Part shown: one piece after another, positions 49,953 to 59,802 of the stretch | Layout of the letters: each line of letters starts with the position of its first letter | Position numbering within the stretch: position 1 is the stretch's first letter | DNA from: Microbacterium sp. lyk4-40-TSB-66 | GTDB lineage: Bacteria > Actinomycetota > Actinomycetes > Actinomycetales > Microbacteriaceae | Assembly (NCBI RefSeq): GCF_030209475.1 | Contig: NZ_JARVRW010000006.1 | Coordinates: 1 to 64,000 of the forward strand | DNA: 64,000 bases | Direction of reading: 5' to 3' | Made by a program: the position numbers and the translations under genes | Notes under the pieces: model-generated | What the model saw: the letters and a program-made list of their open reading frames with translations, nothing else | Databases searched by the model: none | Told to the model about the DNA's origin: nothing

Positions 49953-50345
49953 ATGACCGACTGGACCGAGGCCAAGCCGTACTTCGAGACGAATGCCGTC
50001 GCGCACCTCGCGACCCTGATGCGAGACGGGTCTCCGCACTCCATCCCGCTATGGGTGGGCGTCGAGGGCGACCGGCTCGCGATCTTCACCGAGGTCGACA
50101 CGCTGAAGGACCGGAACCTCCGCCGCGACCCGCGCGTCGCGATCTCGGTGACCGGCGCCGACAACCCGTACGCGATGGCCTTCGTACGCGGCCGGGCGGT
50201 CGAGCGCATCGAGGGCGACGACGCGTTGCCCTTCGTCGACCGCATCTCGGCTCTCTACACGGGCGGCCCGTACGAGATGCGCGAAGGACTCGCCGCCTGG
50301 CTCATCGAGCCGTCGAAGGCGTGGGCCCGCGCCTACGAGGGCTGA
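49953..50345 (+). CDS. PPOX-class F420-dependent-type enzyme
   Basis: A 130-aa split-barrel protein with AVAHLATLMRDGSPHSIPLWVGVEGDRLAIFTE at about 15-47 (described by its ends), followed by RNLRRDPRVAISVTGADNPY. These match F420-dependent PPOX-class enzymes (TIGR03618-like). I choose the ATG at 49953, which gives the compact N-terminus MTDWTEAKPYF; starts at 49914 or 49920 would add 11-13 residues and cannot be excluded. It is the second such protein within 1.1 kb and could be cotranscribed with DUF7882. Confidence 0.75.
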   Translation: MTDWTEAKPYFETNAVAHLATLMRDGSPHSIPLWVGVEGDRLAIFTEVDTLKDRNLRRDPRVAISVTGADNPYAMAFVRGRAVERIEGDDALPFVDRISALYTGGPYEMREGLAAWLIEPSKAWARAYEG

Positions 50346-50372
50346 GAGCGACCGCTGCCGATCCCGCAGGGC

Positions 50373-51524
50373 TCACCGTGACAGCGGAAGCACTCCCAGC
50401 AGGAGGATGAGCGGCGCGATGACGGCGCCGAGCACGATGAACCGACTCCACTTCACCTCGACGCCGGCGGCGACGAGCCTCTCATGCCACAACAACGTCG
50501 CCAGCGACGCCCAGGGCGTGACGATGGGTCCGGCGTTGACACCCACCAGCAGGGCGGCGAGGCGCGCGGGGGAGCCCGCGACGGACTCCAACGCGAGGTA
50601 GGCCGGGAGGTTGTTGATGCCGTTCGCCGCCAGCGCGCCCACGCCGGCAAGCTGCCACAGCGACACGAGATCGTCGCCGGTGCCGGCCAGCACCGTCGTC
50701 ACCCGCCCGATGCCGAGCGCTTCCAGCGCGCCGACCGCGAGGAAGAGGCCGCCCGCGAAGACCAGGAGCGACCACGGCACGAGACGGATGCCGAGAGCCC
50801 GCGGCGCACGCCACGCGAACGCCACCACCAGCACGACGGCGGCACCGAGTGCCGGCATCCACGGTTCGAGACCCACCACGAGCAGCGGCAGCAGGGCGAG
50901 GGTGACGACGCCTGCGACGCGTAACAGGACCGGGTCGGAGACCGTGGGGGCGGCGACATCCGGGTACGTCTTGGGCAGGCGGCGCAGGAACACCAGGGTG
51001 AGCACGACGACGGACACCGCGATCGCGATCAACGCCGAAGGGCCCAGCAGCGCGAGGAACGCGACGGGGTCATGCCCGCCGCCGAGGGCTTCGGATGCCA
51101 ACAGGTTCGTCAGGTTCGACACCGGCAGCACGAGGGATGCGGTGTTGGCCAGCACCACCGTGACGAAGGCGAAGGGGAGGGGGTCGAGCTTTCGCGCCAC
51201 CGCCATCGAGATGACCACGGGAGTCAGCAGCACCGCCGTCGTGTCGAGCGAGAGGAACCCGGTCGCCACCGTCGCCAGGGCGACCACGAGCACCCACAGC
51301 CAGACCGTGCGGCCCCGCGCGATGCGCGCCAGACGGGCGGCCACGACGTCGAACAGCCCCGCTTTCGACGCGAGCTCCGCCACGACCGTGACGGCGACGA
51401 CGAACAGCAGGATCGGCCACACCCGATCGGCGACGGCGAGGGCGTCGCTCGCGGGGAAGGCGCCGGTGAGCAGCGCGACGATCCCGAGGATCCAGAGCAC
51501 GCCGCCGATGATGGCCAGAGTCAC
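50373..51524 (-). CDS. ArsB/NhaD-type (SLC13-like) permease
   Basis: A 383-aa integral membrane protein with about ten hydrophobic segments in two halves. Paired half motifs are visible: FLSLDTTAVLLTPVVISMA in the first half and NGINNLPAYLALESVAG in the second, with VLANTASLVLPVSNLTNLLAS between. This is the ion-transporter-superfamily pattern shared by ArsB, NhaD and citrate/dicarboxylate carriers, so the substrate (arsenite, Na+/H+ or an organic acid) is open. No arsR or arsC is nearby. The GTG at 51524 is preferred, with CATAGT 6 bases before it. It is divergent from thrS. Confidence 0.75.
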   Translation of the reverse strand: MTLAIIGGVLWILGIVALLTGAFPASDALAVADRVWPILLFVVAVTVVAELASKAGLFDVVAARLARIARGRTVWLWVLVVALATVATGFLSLDTTAVLLTPVVISMAVARKLDPLPFAFVTVVLANTASLVLPVSNLTNLLASEALGGGHDPVAFLALLGPSALIAIAVSVVVLTLVFLRRLPKTYPDVAAPTVSDPVLLRVAGVVTLALLPLLVVGLEPWMPALGAAVVLVVAFAWRAPRALGIRLVPWSLLVFAGGLFLAVGALEALGIGRVTTVLAGTGDDLVSLWQLAGVGALAANGINNLPAYLALESVAGSPARLAALLVGVNAGPIVTPWASLATLLWHERLVAAGVEVKWSRFIVLGAVIAPLILLLGVLPLSR

Positions 51525-51573
51525 CGCTCCACTATGGGGCACACCCGGTGCGATCGAGGCCACGGCCGCCGGG

Positions 51574-51579
51574 TAGCCT
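51574..51579 (+). promoter_or_regulatory. -10 box TAGCCT for thrS
   Basis: TAGCCT lies 27 bases before the GTG of thrS, which has its own AGGAG. Confidence 0.5.
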
Positions 51580-51606
51580 GGAATCGACCCCTTCAGGAGA
51601 TGCGCT

Positions 51607-53592
51607 GTGACTGATTTCCCCGCCGATGGCTTCGCCCTCTTCCCCGACCGTTCGGTCGTCGCGCTGCGCGTGAACGGAGAGCTGAAAGACCTCGCCACGA
51701 CCGTGACCGCCGACGACGCCGTCGAGCCCGTCACGATCGACAGTGCCGACGGCCTCTCGATCCTTCGTCACTCGACGGCCCACGTGCTCGCGCAGGCGGT
51801 CCAGCGCGTCAAGCCGCAGGCGAATCTCGGCATCGGCCCGCCGGTCACCGACGGCTTCTACTACGACTTCCAGGTCGACGAGCCCTTCACCCCCGACGAC
51901 CTCAAGGTCGTCAAGAAGGAGATGGAGCGCATCGTCCGCGAGAACCAGCGCTTCGTCCGCCGCGTCGTCACCGACGACGAGGCCCGCGCCGAACTCGCCG
52001 ACGAGCCGTTCAAGCTCGAACTGATCGGACTCAAGGGCGGGTCGGCCGAGGCCGCCGAGGGAGCGTCCGTCGAGGTGGGCGCCGGCGAGCTGACCATCTA
52101 CGACAACGTGACCCGCGACGGCGAGACGGCGTGGAAAGACCTCTGCCGCGGACCGCACGTGCCCGGCACGCGCCTGATCGGCAACGGCTGGGACCTCACG
52201 CGCATCGCCGGCGCCTATTGGCGCGGTAGCGAGAAGAACCCCCAACTGCAGCGCATCTACGGCACCGCGTGGCCGACCAAAGACGAGCTGCGCGCGTACC
52301 AGCACCGCCTGGAGGAGGCCGCGAAACGCGACCACCGCAAGCTCGGCAAGGAGCTCGACCTCTTCTCGTTCCCCGACGAGATCGGTCCTGGTCTGTCGGT
52401 GTTCCACCCCAAGGGCGGGATCATCCGCTACGAGATCGAGCGGTACATGCGCGAGCGTCTGCTCGCCGGCGGCTACGAGGTCGTCAACACCCCGCACATC
52501 ACCAAGGGCGACCTGTTCATGACGAGCGGGCACCTGCAGTGGTACGCCGACGGCATGTACCCGCCGATGGTGCTCGACGAGGTCGTGGATGCCGACGGTC
52601 ACGTCTCGCGGGAGGGCCAGGAGTACTACCTGAAGCCCATGAACTGCCCGTTCCACAACCTCATCTTCCGCTCGCGCGGTCGTAGCTACCGGGAGCTCCC
52701 GCTGCGCCTGAGCGAGTTCGGGTCGGTCTACCGCTACGAGAAGAGCGGCACCCTCTCGGGTCTCACGCGCGTGCGAGGCATGACCCAGGACGACACCCAC
52801 ATCTACGTCACCGCCGACCAGGTCAAGGGCGAGCTGACCCACAGCCTCGACTTCGTCCTGCAGACCCTGCGCGACTACGGCCTGAACGACTTCTACCTCG
52901 AGCTGTCCACGAAAGAAGAGGGCAACCCGAAGTTCATCGGCGACGACACCCTGTGGGCCGAGGCGACCGAGACGCTCCGCGAGGTGGCCGAGGCCTCGGG
53001 TCTCGAGCTCGTACCCGACCCGGGTGGCGCGGCGTTCTACGGACCGAAGATCTCCGTGCAGGCGCGCGACGCGATCGGCCGGACGTGGCAGATGTCGACG
53101 ATCCAGCTCGACTTCAACCAGCCCGAGCGCTTCGAGCTGGAATACACCGGTCCCGACGGCGAGAAGCACCGCCCTGTCATGATCCACCGCGCGCTCTTCG
53201 GCTCGGTCGAGCGCTTCTTCGCGATCCTGCTCGAGCACTATGCCGGTGCATTCCCGGTCTGGCTCGCACCCGTGCAGGTCGTGGCGGTCCCCGTCGCCGC
53301 GGAGTACGGCGACTACCTCCAGGGCATCGTCGCCGACCTGAAGGCCACGGGCGTCCGCGCCGAGGCCGACCACAGCGACGACCGCATGCAGAAGAAGATC
53401 CGCACGCACACCACGCAGAAGGTGCCGCTCATGCTGATCGCCGGCGAGCAGGACCGATCGAACGGCACCGTCTCGTTCCGTTTCCGAGACGGCACGCAGC
53501 TCAACGGCATACCCGTCGACGAGGCCGTCGCGCGCATCACCGGCGCGATCGCCGCGCGCACGCTGGTGAACACCGCCGAGGACCTGGCGTGA
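51607..53592 (+). CDS. thrS: Threonyl-tRNA synthetase
   Basis: Class II aminoacyl-tRNA synthetase for threonine. The 661-aa protein has an N-terminal TGS-like segment, the editing domain ([14 protein letters not shown]), the zinc Cys in [10 protein letters not shown], motif 2 ([15 protein letters not shown]...RGMTQDD) and motif 3 ([18 protein letters not shown]). The C-terminal anticodon-binding domain begins [14 protein letters not shown]. The GTG at 51607 has AGGAG seven bases upstream. No T-box is visible in the 82-bp leader. It is coupled to the HIT gene by a GTGA overlap, as in other actinobacteria. Confidence 0.97.
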   Translation: MTDFPADGFALFPDRSVVALRVNGELKDLATTVTADDAVEPVTIDSADGLSILRHSTAHVLAQAVQRVKPQANLGIGPPVTDGFYYDFQVDEPFTPDDLKVVKKEMERIVRENQRFVRRVVTDDEARAELADEPFKLELIGLKGGSAEAAEGASVEVGAGELTIYDNVTRDGETAWKDLCRGPHVPGTRLIGNGWDLTRIAGAYWRGSEKNPQLQRIYGTAWPTKDELRAYQHRLEEAAKRDHRKLGKELDLFSFPDEIGPGLSVFHPKGGIIRYEIERYMRERLLAGGYEVVNTPHITKGDLFMTSGHLQWYADGMYPPMVLDEVVDADGHVSREGQEYYLKPMNCPFHNLIFRSRGRSYRELPLRLSEFGSVYRYEKSGTLSGLTRVRGMTQDDTHIYVTADQVKGELTHSLDFVLQTLRDYGLNDFYLELSTKEEGNPKFIGDDTLWAEATETLREVAEASGLELVPDPGGAAFYGPKISVQARDAIGRTWQMSTIQLDFNQPERFELEYTGPDGEKHRPVMIHRALFGSVERFFAILLEHYAGAFPVWLAPVQVVAVPVAAEYGDYLQGIVADLKATGVRAEADHSDDRMQKKIRTHTTQKVPLMLIAGEQDRSNGTVSFRFRDGTQLNGIPVDEAVARITGAIAARTLVNTAEDLA

Positions 53593-54212
53593 CGAGCGAT
53601 CCGGATGCCGTCGCGGCCGGCTCGTCGCAGGAATCCGGCGCGAGCACTCCCGCGGCGGCATCCGGATCGATCACGACCGACGCGGAGCTCGTCGACGCGA
53701 TGACGCTGCCGGGCGTACCCGACGAGTTCCAACGTCTGTGGACCCCGCACCGTATGGCCTACATCTCCGCCGGGCGCGAACCGATGGAGAAGAACTGCCC
53801 GTTCTGCGCGGCTCCCGACAAGAGCGACGAGGACGGACTCATCGTCGCGCGCGGGAAGACCGCCTACGTGCTGCTCAACCTCTTCCCCTACAACTCCGGG
53901 CATCTGCTCGTCTGCCCCTACCGGCACATCGCCACGTACGACCAGGCGACCGAGGAGGAGGTGGCGGAGATCGGTGCGCTGACGCAGCGCGGCATGCGGG
54001 TACTGCGCGCGGTGTCGCGATGCGACGGATTCAACCTGGGCATGAATCAGGGCGCGATCGCCGGCGCCGGAGTCGATGCGCACCTGCACCAGCACATCGT
54101 TCCGCGCTGGGCGTCGGATGCCAACTTCTTCCCGATCATCGCCAAGACCAAGGCGCTTCCCCAACTGCTGGGAGACGTCCGCCGTGCGGTCGCGGACGCG
54201 TGGAACGACTGA
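53589..54212 (+). CDS. HIT-family dinucleoside polyphosphate hydrolase/phosphorylase
   Basis: A 207-aa histidine-triad protein. After a disordered 40-residue start it has a zinc-type CPFC (about 73-76), [20 protein letters not shown] and the triad [11 protein letters not shown]. It resembles actinobacterial Ap4A phosphorylase-like proteins encoded next to thrS; the exact substrate is inferred. The GTG at 53589 overlaps the thrS stop. In many actinobacteria pgsA follows; here a tandem repeat and an accessory gene do. Confidence 0.9.
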   Translation: MTSDPDAVAAGSSQESGASTPAAASGSITTDAELVDAMTLPGVPDEFQRLWTPHRMAYISAGREPMEKNCPFCAAPDKSDEDGLIVARGKTAYVLLNLFPYNSGHLLVCPYRHIATYDQATEEEVAEIGALTQRGMRVLRAVSRCDGFNLGMNQGAIAGAGVDAHLHQHIVPRWASDANFFPIIAKTKALPQLLGDVRRAVADAWND

Positions 54213-54829
54213 GCAACATCCCGCGGGGACCGACCGTCGCCATCGAGCCCGAACGCCCCGGGGCTGTTGCCGCCGATCGCGGGTCGCTGATCGAGCGCGA
54301 CCGCGCGCGTCGCTGATCGGGTGCGGTCGCTGATCGGGTGCGGCCGGGCGGGTCGATGATCGGGTGCCACTAGGCGGGTCGCTGATCGGGTGCGGCCAGG
54401 CGGGTCGCTGATCGGGTGCGGCCAGGCGGGTCGCTGATCGGGCGCGGCCGCGCCGGATCCGTCGACGCATCGACGATGTCTCGGGCGGACGAGCGGGTCG
54501 TCCACGGCGCTCCGCCGCTGCGGGCACGAGCGGCCGGCCTGATGCACCCGCGGCGCGAGGCAATTGTTGGACTCCATCTGCAAACCATCCTTGACACCCC
54601 GCATCGCGTGCAGCAAGATCGCCAGCAAGCGGAATGTTAGCGCCAACATCGGTGTCTCACCCCGTGATTGTCGCGCCCCCCGGCGACATCGTCCATCGAC
54701 GACATCGGCGATCCCTGCGTCCCCACGGCACAGGGCGGGCGCACGCGCGCCGTGCTCCGTCTGACGACGCATGCGCGTCGCGCACCCTCGGGCCACTTCG
54801 GGGTGGTCCGACGACACGAGAGGAAAACC
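54213..54829. other. 617-bp gap between HIT gene and lectin gene
   Basis: No gene is seen. It begins with a 26-bp minisatellite (54281-54453). The rest (54454-54829) has reading frames of 60-90 codons on both strands without recognisable domains, and probably contains the promoter of the lectin gene. It is less regular in codon pattern than the surrounding genes. Confidence 0.6.
54281..54453. repeat. 26-bp minisatellite, about 6.7 copies
   Basis: Units at 54281, 54307 (18-base partial), 54325 (25 bases), 54350, 54376, 54402 and 54428. The core is GGGTCGCTGATCGGGTGCGG. The units at 54376 and 54402 are identical and the outer units have diverged, the usual pattern of slippage or unequal exchange. 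There are no spacers, so it is not a CRISPR array. Confidence 0.92.
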
Positions 54830-55888
54830 ATGTCACGGACGACGAAGTCACGGACGACTCCCCCCACGAAGACGAGAGGGGCGACGGCGAAGATGCTGTC
54901 CGCTGCGCTCTCAGCCCTGATCATCGGGTTCACGGCCTTCGGCACAGCGGCACCCGCCTCGGCGGCGCCGAGCGCGCCGGTGGGCACCGGCGCAAACCAG
55001 GAGATCCGCAACCAGCAGAACACCCTCTGCATGGACGACTACGCCTTCAACACGCAGCCCGGCGCCGAGGTGCGCCAGTGGACGTGTCTCGAGGGTCAGA
55101 ACCAGCTGTGGGCGATCACCGACCTCGGCAACGGCCACGCCGAGATCAAGAACAAATACAGCAACCTCTGCCTCGACAACTACAACTTCGCCACCGCCAG
55201 CGGGTCGGAGGTGCGGCAGTGGTCGTGCAACGGCCTGGCCGTGCAGCAGTGGCAGCTGACCGACGTGGGAGGCGGCTGGACCGAAATCCGCAACAAGCAC
55301 AACGATCTCTGCCTGCAGAGCGTCGCCTCACCGGTGGACGGGGGTCTGCTCTCGCAGGTCACCTGCAACGGGTCGAACGTGCAGCGCTGGCGTCTCACCG
55401 ACCCGAACGTGTCGAAGATGACGTACACGCTGTACAGATCGGCGAATCCGTCGGCCGATGAACTCGACGCCTACGCCCGCATCACCGACGTCATGGACCG
55501 GGCGATCGCCCGTTACAACCGCTTCAACAACACCCAGCGGCACCTGACGGTGGAGTACAACACCGGCGTGCAGACCGCCGACGCGACGATCTACGGCCAC
55601 ATCCGCTTCGGCGCCAACCGCGGCTTCATGCAGGAGGGCACCGCGCTGCACGAGATCTCGCACACCGTGGGCGTGGGAACGGCCGGGAACTTCCAGGACA
55701 AGATCAACGCGCAGGATTGGCCCGCGGCTCTCCCGCTGCTGCGCAGCTGGGACGGCCCCGACGCGCGGATCAACGGCGGAGGCGGCCACATGTGGCCCTA
55801 CGGCCTGAACTACTCCAACGAGTACAACGAGCTGAGCTTCGATCGCAACGTGCGTCTCGTCCAGGCGATGCACCACGACGGACTCTGA
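54830..55888 (+). CDS. Secreted ricin-type lectin fused to HEISH metallopeptidase-like domain
   Basis: A 352-aa exported protein. A signal peptide ends near residue 46 (ASA/AP). Residues 55-190 form a ricin B-type trefoil with three repeats, each with a CL(D/Q) segment and a Q-x-W (QLW, QQW, QRW), so all three sugar-binding lobes look present. Residues 198-352 contain ALHEISHTVGVG (His274-Glu-x-x-His278), a zinc-protease signature, after EYNTGVQTADATIYGHIRFG. GAGAGG precedes the ATG at 54830. The likely role is cutting or binding a glycosylated extracellular target; the peptidase activity is inferred from the motif only. Confidence 0.82.
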   Translation: MSRTTKSRTTPPTKTRGATAKMLSAALSALIIGFTAFGTAAPASAAPSAPVGTGANQEIRNQQNTLCMDDYAFNTQPGAEVRQWTCLEGQNQLWAITDLGNGHAEIKNKYSNLCLDNYNFATASGSEVRQWSCNGLAVQQWQLTDVGGGWTEIRNKHNDLCLQSVASPVDGGLLSQVTCNGSNVQRWRLTDPNVSKMTYTLYRSANPSADELDAYARITDVMDRAIARYNRFNNTQRHLTVEYNTGVQTADATIYGHIRFGANRGFMQEGTALHEISHTVGVGTAGNFQDKINAQDWPAALPLLRSWDGPDARINGGGGHMWPYGLNYSNEYNELSFDRNVRLVQAMHHDGL

Positions 55889-55910
55889 CCGCTCGAGGTT
55901 CACACCTCGG

Positions 55911-55949
55911 CTCCGGGATCGACCGTTTCGACGACGGTCGGTCCCGGAG
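55911..55949. terminator. Bidirectional terminator
   Basis: Arms 55911-55926 and 55934-55949 (16 bp, one G-U) with a 7-base loop lie between the convergent lectin gene and pdxY. Confidence 0.78.
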
Positions 55950-55987
55950 TCGTGTCCGCCCGAGCAGAAGGAGCCGAGCAGAGAGGG

Positions 55988-56842
55988 TCAGCGCACCTGC
56001 CGCACGCCGAACTGCAGGCGCGGGTGGGCGTAGGCCTCCTGCGACTCGATCAGACGGAGCTCACGCGACCCCGACTCGTACGTGTTGGTCAGCAGATCGA
56101 AGACGCTGGATGCCGTGCGCGCGAGCGCGTCGGCCGCATCGCCGCCGCTGCGGCGGTAGTGCGCGGTGAACAGCGCCGCGGTGACGTCGCCCGAGCCGTT
56201 GGCCTTCATCGGGATGAGCGGGGTCTGCACGATCCACGCGCCGCTGTCGTCGACGACCATCATCTCGATGGTGTCGGCCTCGCGGTCCGGCCGCTCGACG
56301 CTCGTGACGAGGATGGTCCGCGGGCCGCGGGCGCGCAGCACGTCGGCGGACTCGAGCGTCGAGTCGATGCTCCCGGGATCGGTGCCGGTCAGAAAGCCCA
56401 ACTCGAACTGGTTCGGCGTGAGGACGTCGGCGACCGGCACGACCCGCTCCCGCAGCAGCTCGGGGATGGCCGGGGCCACGAAGCACCCCGACTTGGCGTT
56501 GCCCATGACGGGATCGCAGGCGTAGACGGCATCCGGGTTCGCCTTCTTGACCCGCGCGACGGTGTCGATGATGACATCGGCGATGCCCTCTCCGCCCTGG
56601 TAGCCCGAGAGCACCACGTCGATGTCGGGGAACACCCCGCGATCCTCGATGCCGGCGATGACGGCCGCCACGTCGTCGGGGGAGATGAGCGGACCCCGCC
56701 ACGCGCCGTATCCGGTGTGGTTGGAGAAGTTGACCGTGTAGACGGGCAGGACCTCGACGCCGATGCGCTGGAGGGGGAAGACCGCGGCGGAGTTGCCGAC
56801 GTGCCCGTACGCGACGGCGGACTGGATCGAGAGAACCTTCAT
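55988..56842 (-). CDS. pdxY: Pyridoxal kinase
   Basis: Phosphorylates pyridoxal (and related vitamers) in vitamin B6 salvage. The 284-aa ribokinase-fold protein starts [20 protein letters not shown] and contains YTVNFSNHTGYG, YACDPVMGNAKSGCFV, the TPNQFELGFLTG segment and the catalytic anion hole KANGSGDVTAALF. The ATG at 56842 overlaps the pdxR stop by 4 bases (ATGA), so regulator and kinase are coupled. It faces the de novo genes pdxS-pdxT across the pdxR operon. Confidence 0.93.
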   Translation of the reverse strand: MKVLSIQSAVAYGHVGNSAAVFPLQRIGVEVLPVYTVNFSNHTGYGAWRGPLISPDDVAAVIAGIEDRGVFPDIDVVLSGYQGGEGIADVIIDTVARVKKANPDAVYACDPVMGNAKSGCFVAPAIPELLRERVVPVADVLTPNQFELGFLTGTDPGSIDSTLESADVLRARGPRTILVTSVERPDREADTIEMMVVDDSGAWIVQTPLIPMKANGSGDVTAALFTAHYRRSGGDAADALARTASSVFDLLTNTYESGSRELRLIESQEAYAHPRLQFGVRQVR

Positions 56843-58179
56843 GCCTCGATCCTTCCACTTCGCACGCCCGGGCGACGCGTCCCGGCCGCGAGGGCCATGT
56901 CGTCGGCGAGGGCTGCGGCCGAGGAATCGTCGAGGTCGTGCACGGTGAGCCGGAGGAACGCCCCCGCATGATCGGGTGAGAGGAAGAACGGGTCGCCCTC
57001 GCGGACGAGCCAGCCCCGTCGCATGAGCTCCTCGCGCACGATCCCCGCCGGAGCGGGAAGCGGCACCCACAGGTTGAGCCCGTCCCCGGGGGTGGTGGGG
57101 AGTCCCCGCTCCGTCAGCGCCCGCGCGAACGCGGCGTTTCGGGCGGCGTAGTGCTCGGCCGCGCGTTCGATGTCGGCGCGGACGGCGTCGTCCGTCACGA
57201 GCGCGAGAGTCAGTCGCTGGAGGATGTGGCTCACCCATGTGGTGCCCGGCGTCAGACGCACGGCGAGGCCGTCGGCGGTGTCGGGATCGGATGCCGTCAC
57301 GGCGAGGCACGTGTCGGGCCCGAGGAACTTCGACATCGACCGGATGCGCGCCCATCGCCGCTGCGCGGGACCGATGACCGAATGCAGCGGCGCCCGCGAG
57401 AGGAGGGAGAAATGGTCGTCCTCGATGACGAGGACGTACGGGTGGTCCTCGAGCACCGCGCGCAGCGACGCCGCGCGCGCGGCGCTCAGGCTCGCGCCCG
57501 TGGGGTTGTGCGCCCGCGGCGTGCAGATCACGGCCCGAACTCCCGCCTCGAGCGCGGCGCGGAGTCCGTCGACGGTCATGCCCTCGGCATCCACCGCGAC
57601 GGGGACGGCCCGGTATCCGCCGGTGCGCACGGTGTGCAGGGCCGAGAGGAAACAGGGGTCTTCGAGGGCGACCGCGTCGTCACGCTGGAGGGCCTGGGCG
57701 AGCAGACGTTCGATCGCGTCGCTCGCGCCGCTGGTGACGGTGATGCGCACGTCGTCGTGGGGGAGCTGATCGGTCATCCAGGCGCGCGCCCAGGCCTCGA
57801 GACCGGGGTCGATGACGGGCTCGCCGTAGAGCACGGGTCGGGTCGAGCGGGCGAGGGCCGCGGTCGGATCCGGGATGCGGGCGGGGTCGGGGTTGCCCGT
57901 TCCGACGTCGCGCAGCACGGTGTCGGGCGCGTAGCCCTCTTGGGCGACCGCGGTGCGGTCGGCGACGCGTGTGCCGCCGCGCCCGCGCGCTTCCACGAGG
58001 CCCGCCTGAGCGAGCTGCCGGTAGGCGGCGACCACGGTGTTGCGATTGATACCGAGATCCACGGCGACGGCGCGCACGGAGGGCAGCAATGTGCCCGGGG
58101 CCAGCTCGCCGCGTTCGATGCGCGTACGCAGATCGGCGGCGATCCCGGATGCCGAACTGCCGGTCAGATCGATGCTCAT
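56839..58179 (-). CDS. pdxR: MocR-family PLP-dependent transcription regulator (PdxR type)
   Basis: A 446-aa regulator. The N-terminal GntR-type winged helix includes [23 protein letters not shown] and [21 protein letters not shown] (about 16-62, in two parts). The C-terminal aminotransferase-like domain has the PLP Lys in [10 protein letters not shown] and [12 protein letters not shown]. Position, divergent from pdxS and coupled to pdxY, supports control of vitamin B6 genes by PLP level. The ATG at 58179 opens [19 protein letters not shown]-n4-GCCAA palindrome lies in the divergent gap. Confidence 0.92.
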   Translation of the reverse strand: MSIDLTGSSASGIAADLRTRIERGELAPGTLLPSVRAVAVDLGINRNTVVAAYRQLAQAGLVEARGRGGTRVADRTAVAQEGYAPDTVLRDVGTGNPDPARIPDPTAALARSTRPVLYGEPVIDPGLEAWARAWMTDQLPHDDVRITVTSGASDAIERLLAQALQRDDAVALEDPCFLSALHTVRTGGYRAVPVAVDAEGMTVDGLRAALEAGVRAVICTPRAHNPTGASLSAARAASLRAVLEDHPYVLVIEDDHFSLLSRAPLHSVIGPAQRRWARIRSMSKFLGPDTCLAVTASDPDTADGLAVRLTPGTTWVSHILQRLTLALVTDDAVRADIERAAEHYAARNAAFARALTERGLPTTPGDGLNLWVPLPAPAGIVREELMRRGWLVREGDPFFLSPDHAGAFLRLTVHDLDDSSAAALADDMALAAGTRRPGVRSGRIEA

Positions 58180-58227
58180 ACGCCCCCTCGACTCACCGCC
58201 AGCCTATGTCCTGCGCCATGCTACGGT

Positions 58228-58241
58228 TTGGCCTAAGCCAA
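58228..58241. promoter_or_regulatory. Candidate PdxR operator
   Basis: TTGGC, CTAA, GCCAA: a 5-base inverted repeat in the 118-bp divergent gap between pdxR and pdxS, placed where it could touch both promoters. Confidence 0.45.
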
Positions 58242-58297
58242 TAGATCGCGCCCCGAAGCGCGGAACCTCGCGCCCACAGGCGCGGAACGGAGTGGAC

Positions 58298-59182
58298 ATG
58301 ACCGACACCGGAACCTCCCGCGTGAAGCGCGGTCTCGCCGAGATGCTCAAGGGCGGCGTGATCATGGACGTCGTCACCGCCGAGCAGGCCCGCATCGCCG
58401 AAGACGCCGGAGCCGTCGCCGTCATGGCCCTCGAACGCGTCCCCGCCGACATCCGCGCCCAGGGCGGCGTCGCCCGCATGAGCGACCCCGACCTCATCGA
58501 CGACATCATCGCCACCGTGTCGATCCCGGTCATGGCCAAGGCCCGCATCGGCCACTTCGTCGAGGCGCAGATCCTGCAGGAGCTCGGCGTCGACTACATC
58601 GACGAGTCCGAGGTCCTCTCGCCCGCCGACTACGTCAACCACATCGACAAGTACGGCTTCACGGTGCCGTTCGTGTGCGGTGCGACCAACCTCGGCGAGG
58701 CTCTCCGCCGCATCACCGAGGGGGCGGCGATGATCCGCTCCAAGGGCGAGGCCGGCACCGGCGACGTGTCGGAGGCGACCAAGCACATCCGCACCATCCG
58801 CGGAGAGATCAACTCCCTGCGCGCCAAGACGAAGGACGAGCTCTACGTCGCCGCGAAGGAGCTGCAGGCGCCCTACGACCTCGTCGCCGAGATCGCCGAG
58901 ACCGGAAAGCTGCCCGTCGTGCTGTTCACCGCCGGGGGAGTGGCGACCCCGGCCGACGCCGCCATGATGATGCAACTCGGCGCAGACGGCGTGTTCGTGG
59001 GCTCCGGCATCTTCAAATCCGGCAACCCCGCCCAGCGCGCCGCGGCGATCGTGAAGGCCACCACCTTCCACGACGACCCGAAGATCGTCGCCGAGGCGTC
59101 CCGCGGACTCGGCGAGGCGATGGTCGGCATCAACGTCGCCGACCTCCCCGCCCCGCACCGCCTGGCCGAGCGTGGCTGGTAA
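58298..59182 (+). CDS. pdxS: Pyridoxal 5'-phosphate synthase, synthase subunit
   Basis: Makes PLP from ribose 5-phosphate, glyceraldehyde 3-phosphate and ammonia. The 294-aa barrel is very conserved: [75 protein letters not shown] and [20 protein letters not shown]. The ATG at 58298 has CGGAG about 8 bases upstream. It overlaps pdxT by 11 bases; PdxT feeds it ammonia from glutamine. Confidence 0.98.
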   Translation: MTDTGTSRVKRGLAEMLKGGVIMDVVTAEQARIAEDAGAVAVMALERVPADIRAQGGVARMSDPDLIDDIIATVSIPVMAKARIGHFVEAQILQELGVDYIDESEVLSPADYVNHIDKYGFTVPFVCGATNLGEALRRITEGAAMIRSKGEAGTGDVSEATKHIRTIRGEINSLRAKTKDELYVAAKELQAPYDLVAEIAETGKLPVVLFTAGGVATPADAAMMMQLGADGVFVGSGIFKSGNPAQRAAAIVKATTFHDDPKIVAEASRGLGEAMVGINVADLPAPHRLAERGW

Positions 59183-59792
59183 CAGCCCGCGCGTCGGAGT
59201 CCTCGCCCTGCAGGGCGATGTGCGCGAGCACCTGTCGATGTTGACCGCCCTCGGCACAGACGCGCGTCCCGTGCGTCGGCCCGAGGAGCTCGCCGCCGTG
59301 GAGGGTCTCGTCCTCCCCGGCGGCGAGTCGAGCGTCATCGACAAGCTCGCGCGCGCCTTCGGCCTCTTCGACCCGATCCGCGCGGCGATCGCCGCGGGGC
59401 TGCCGATGTACGGCACGTGCGCGGGCCTGATCCTGTTGGCTGACCGCATCGACGGAGCCATCGCCGGTCAGCGGACGTTCGGAGGCATCGACGCGCGCGT
59501 CGCGCGCAACGTCTTCGGGAGCCAGACCGCGTCGTTCGAGACCGACCTCGAGGTGCCGGCGCTGGGTGAGCCGCCCGTGCACGCCGTCTTCATCCGTGCC
59601 CCCGCGGTCGTGGAGTGGGGACCGGATGCCATGCCCCTGGCGTCCCTTCCCGACGGGCGTGTCGTCGCCATCGAGCAGGGCGCGCTGCTCGGCACGGCAT
59701 TCCACCCCGAGTCGACGGGCGAGACGCGTTTCCACCGCCGCTTCCTCGATCACGTGAACGCCCGACGCGGCACGGACGCGCCCGCGCTCTAG
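59172..59792 (+). CDS. pdxT: Pyridoxal 5'-phosphate synthase, glutaminase subunit
   Basis: Class I glutamine amidotransferase that passes ammonia to PdxS. The 206-aa protein has [22 protein letters not shown], the nucleophile Cys83 in [11 protein letters not shown] and the His-Glu pair in GTAFHPEST. The GTG at 59172 lies inside the end of pdxS (11-base overlap). Between pdxS and pdxT many actinobacteria carry a thioesterase gene, absent here. Confidence 0.96.
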   Translation: MAGNSPRVGVLALQGDVREHLSMLTALGTDARPVRRPEELAAVEGLVLPGGESSVIDKLARAFGLFDPIRAAIAAGLPMYGTCAGLILLADRIDGAIAGQRTFGGIDARVARNVFGSQTASFETDLEVPALGEPPVHAVFIRAPAVVEWGPDAMPLASLPDGRVVAIEQGALLGTAFHPESTGETRFHRRFLDHVNARRGTDAPAL

Positions 59793-59795
59793 ACT
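59790..59795 (+). promoter_or_regulatory. -10 box TAGACT, leaderless start of yebC
   Basis: TAGACT ends 7 bases before the ATG at 59803 and overlaps the pdxT stop codon. Confidence 0.6.
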
Positions 59796-59802
59796 GGAAG
59801 AC

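Noticed and set aside
51525..51606. T-box or other riboswitch before thrS
   Set aside because: The divergent gap is 82 bases, with a -10 box 27 bases from the start, leaving no room for such an element.
54281..54453. CRISPR-like array
   Set aside because: The repeat units are contiguous without spacers, and no cas genes are present.
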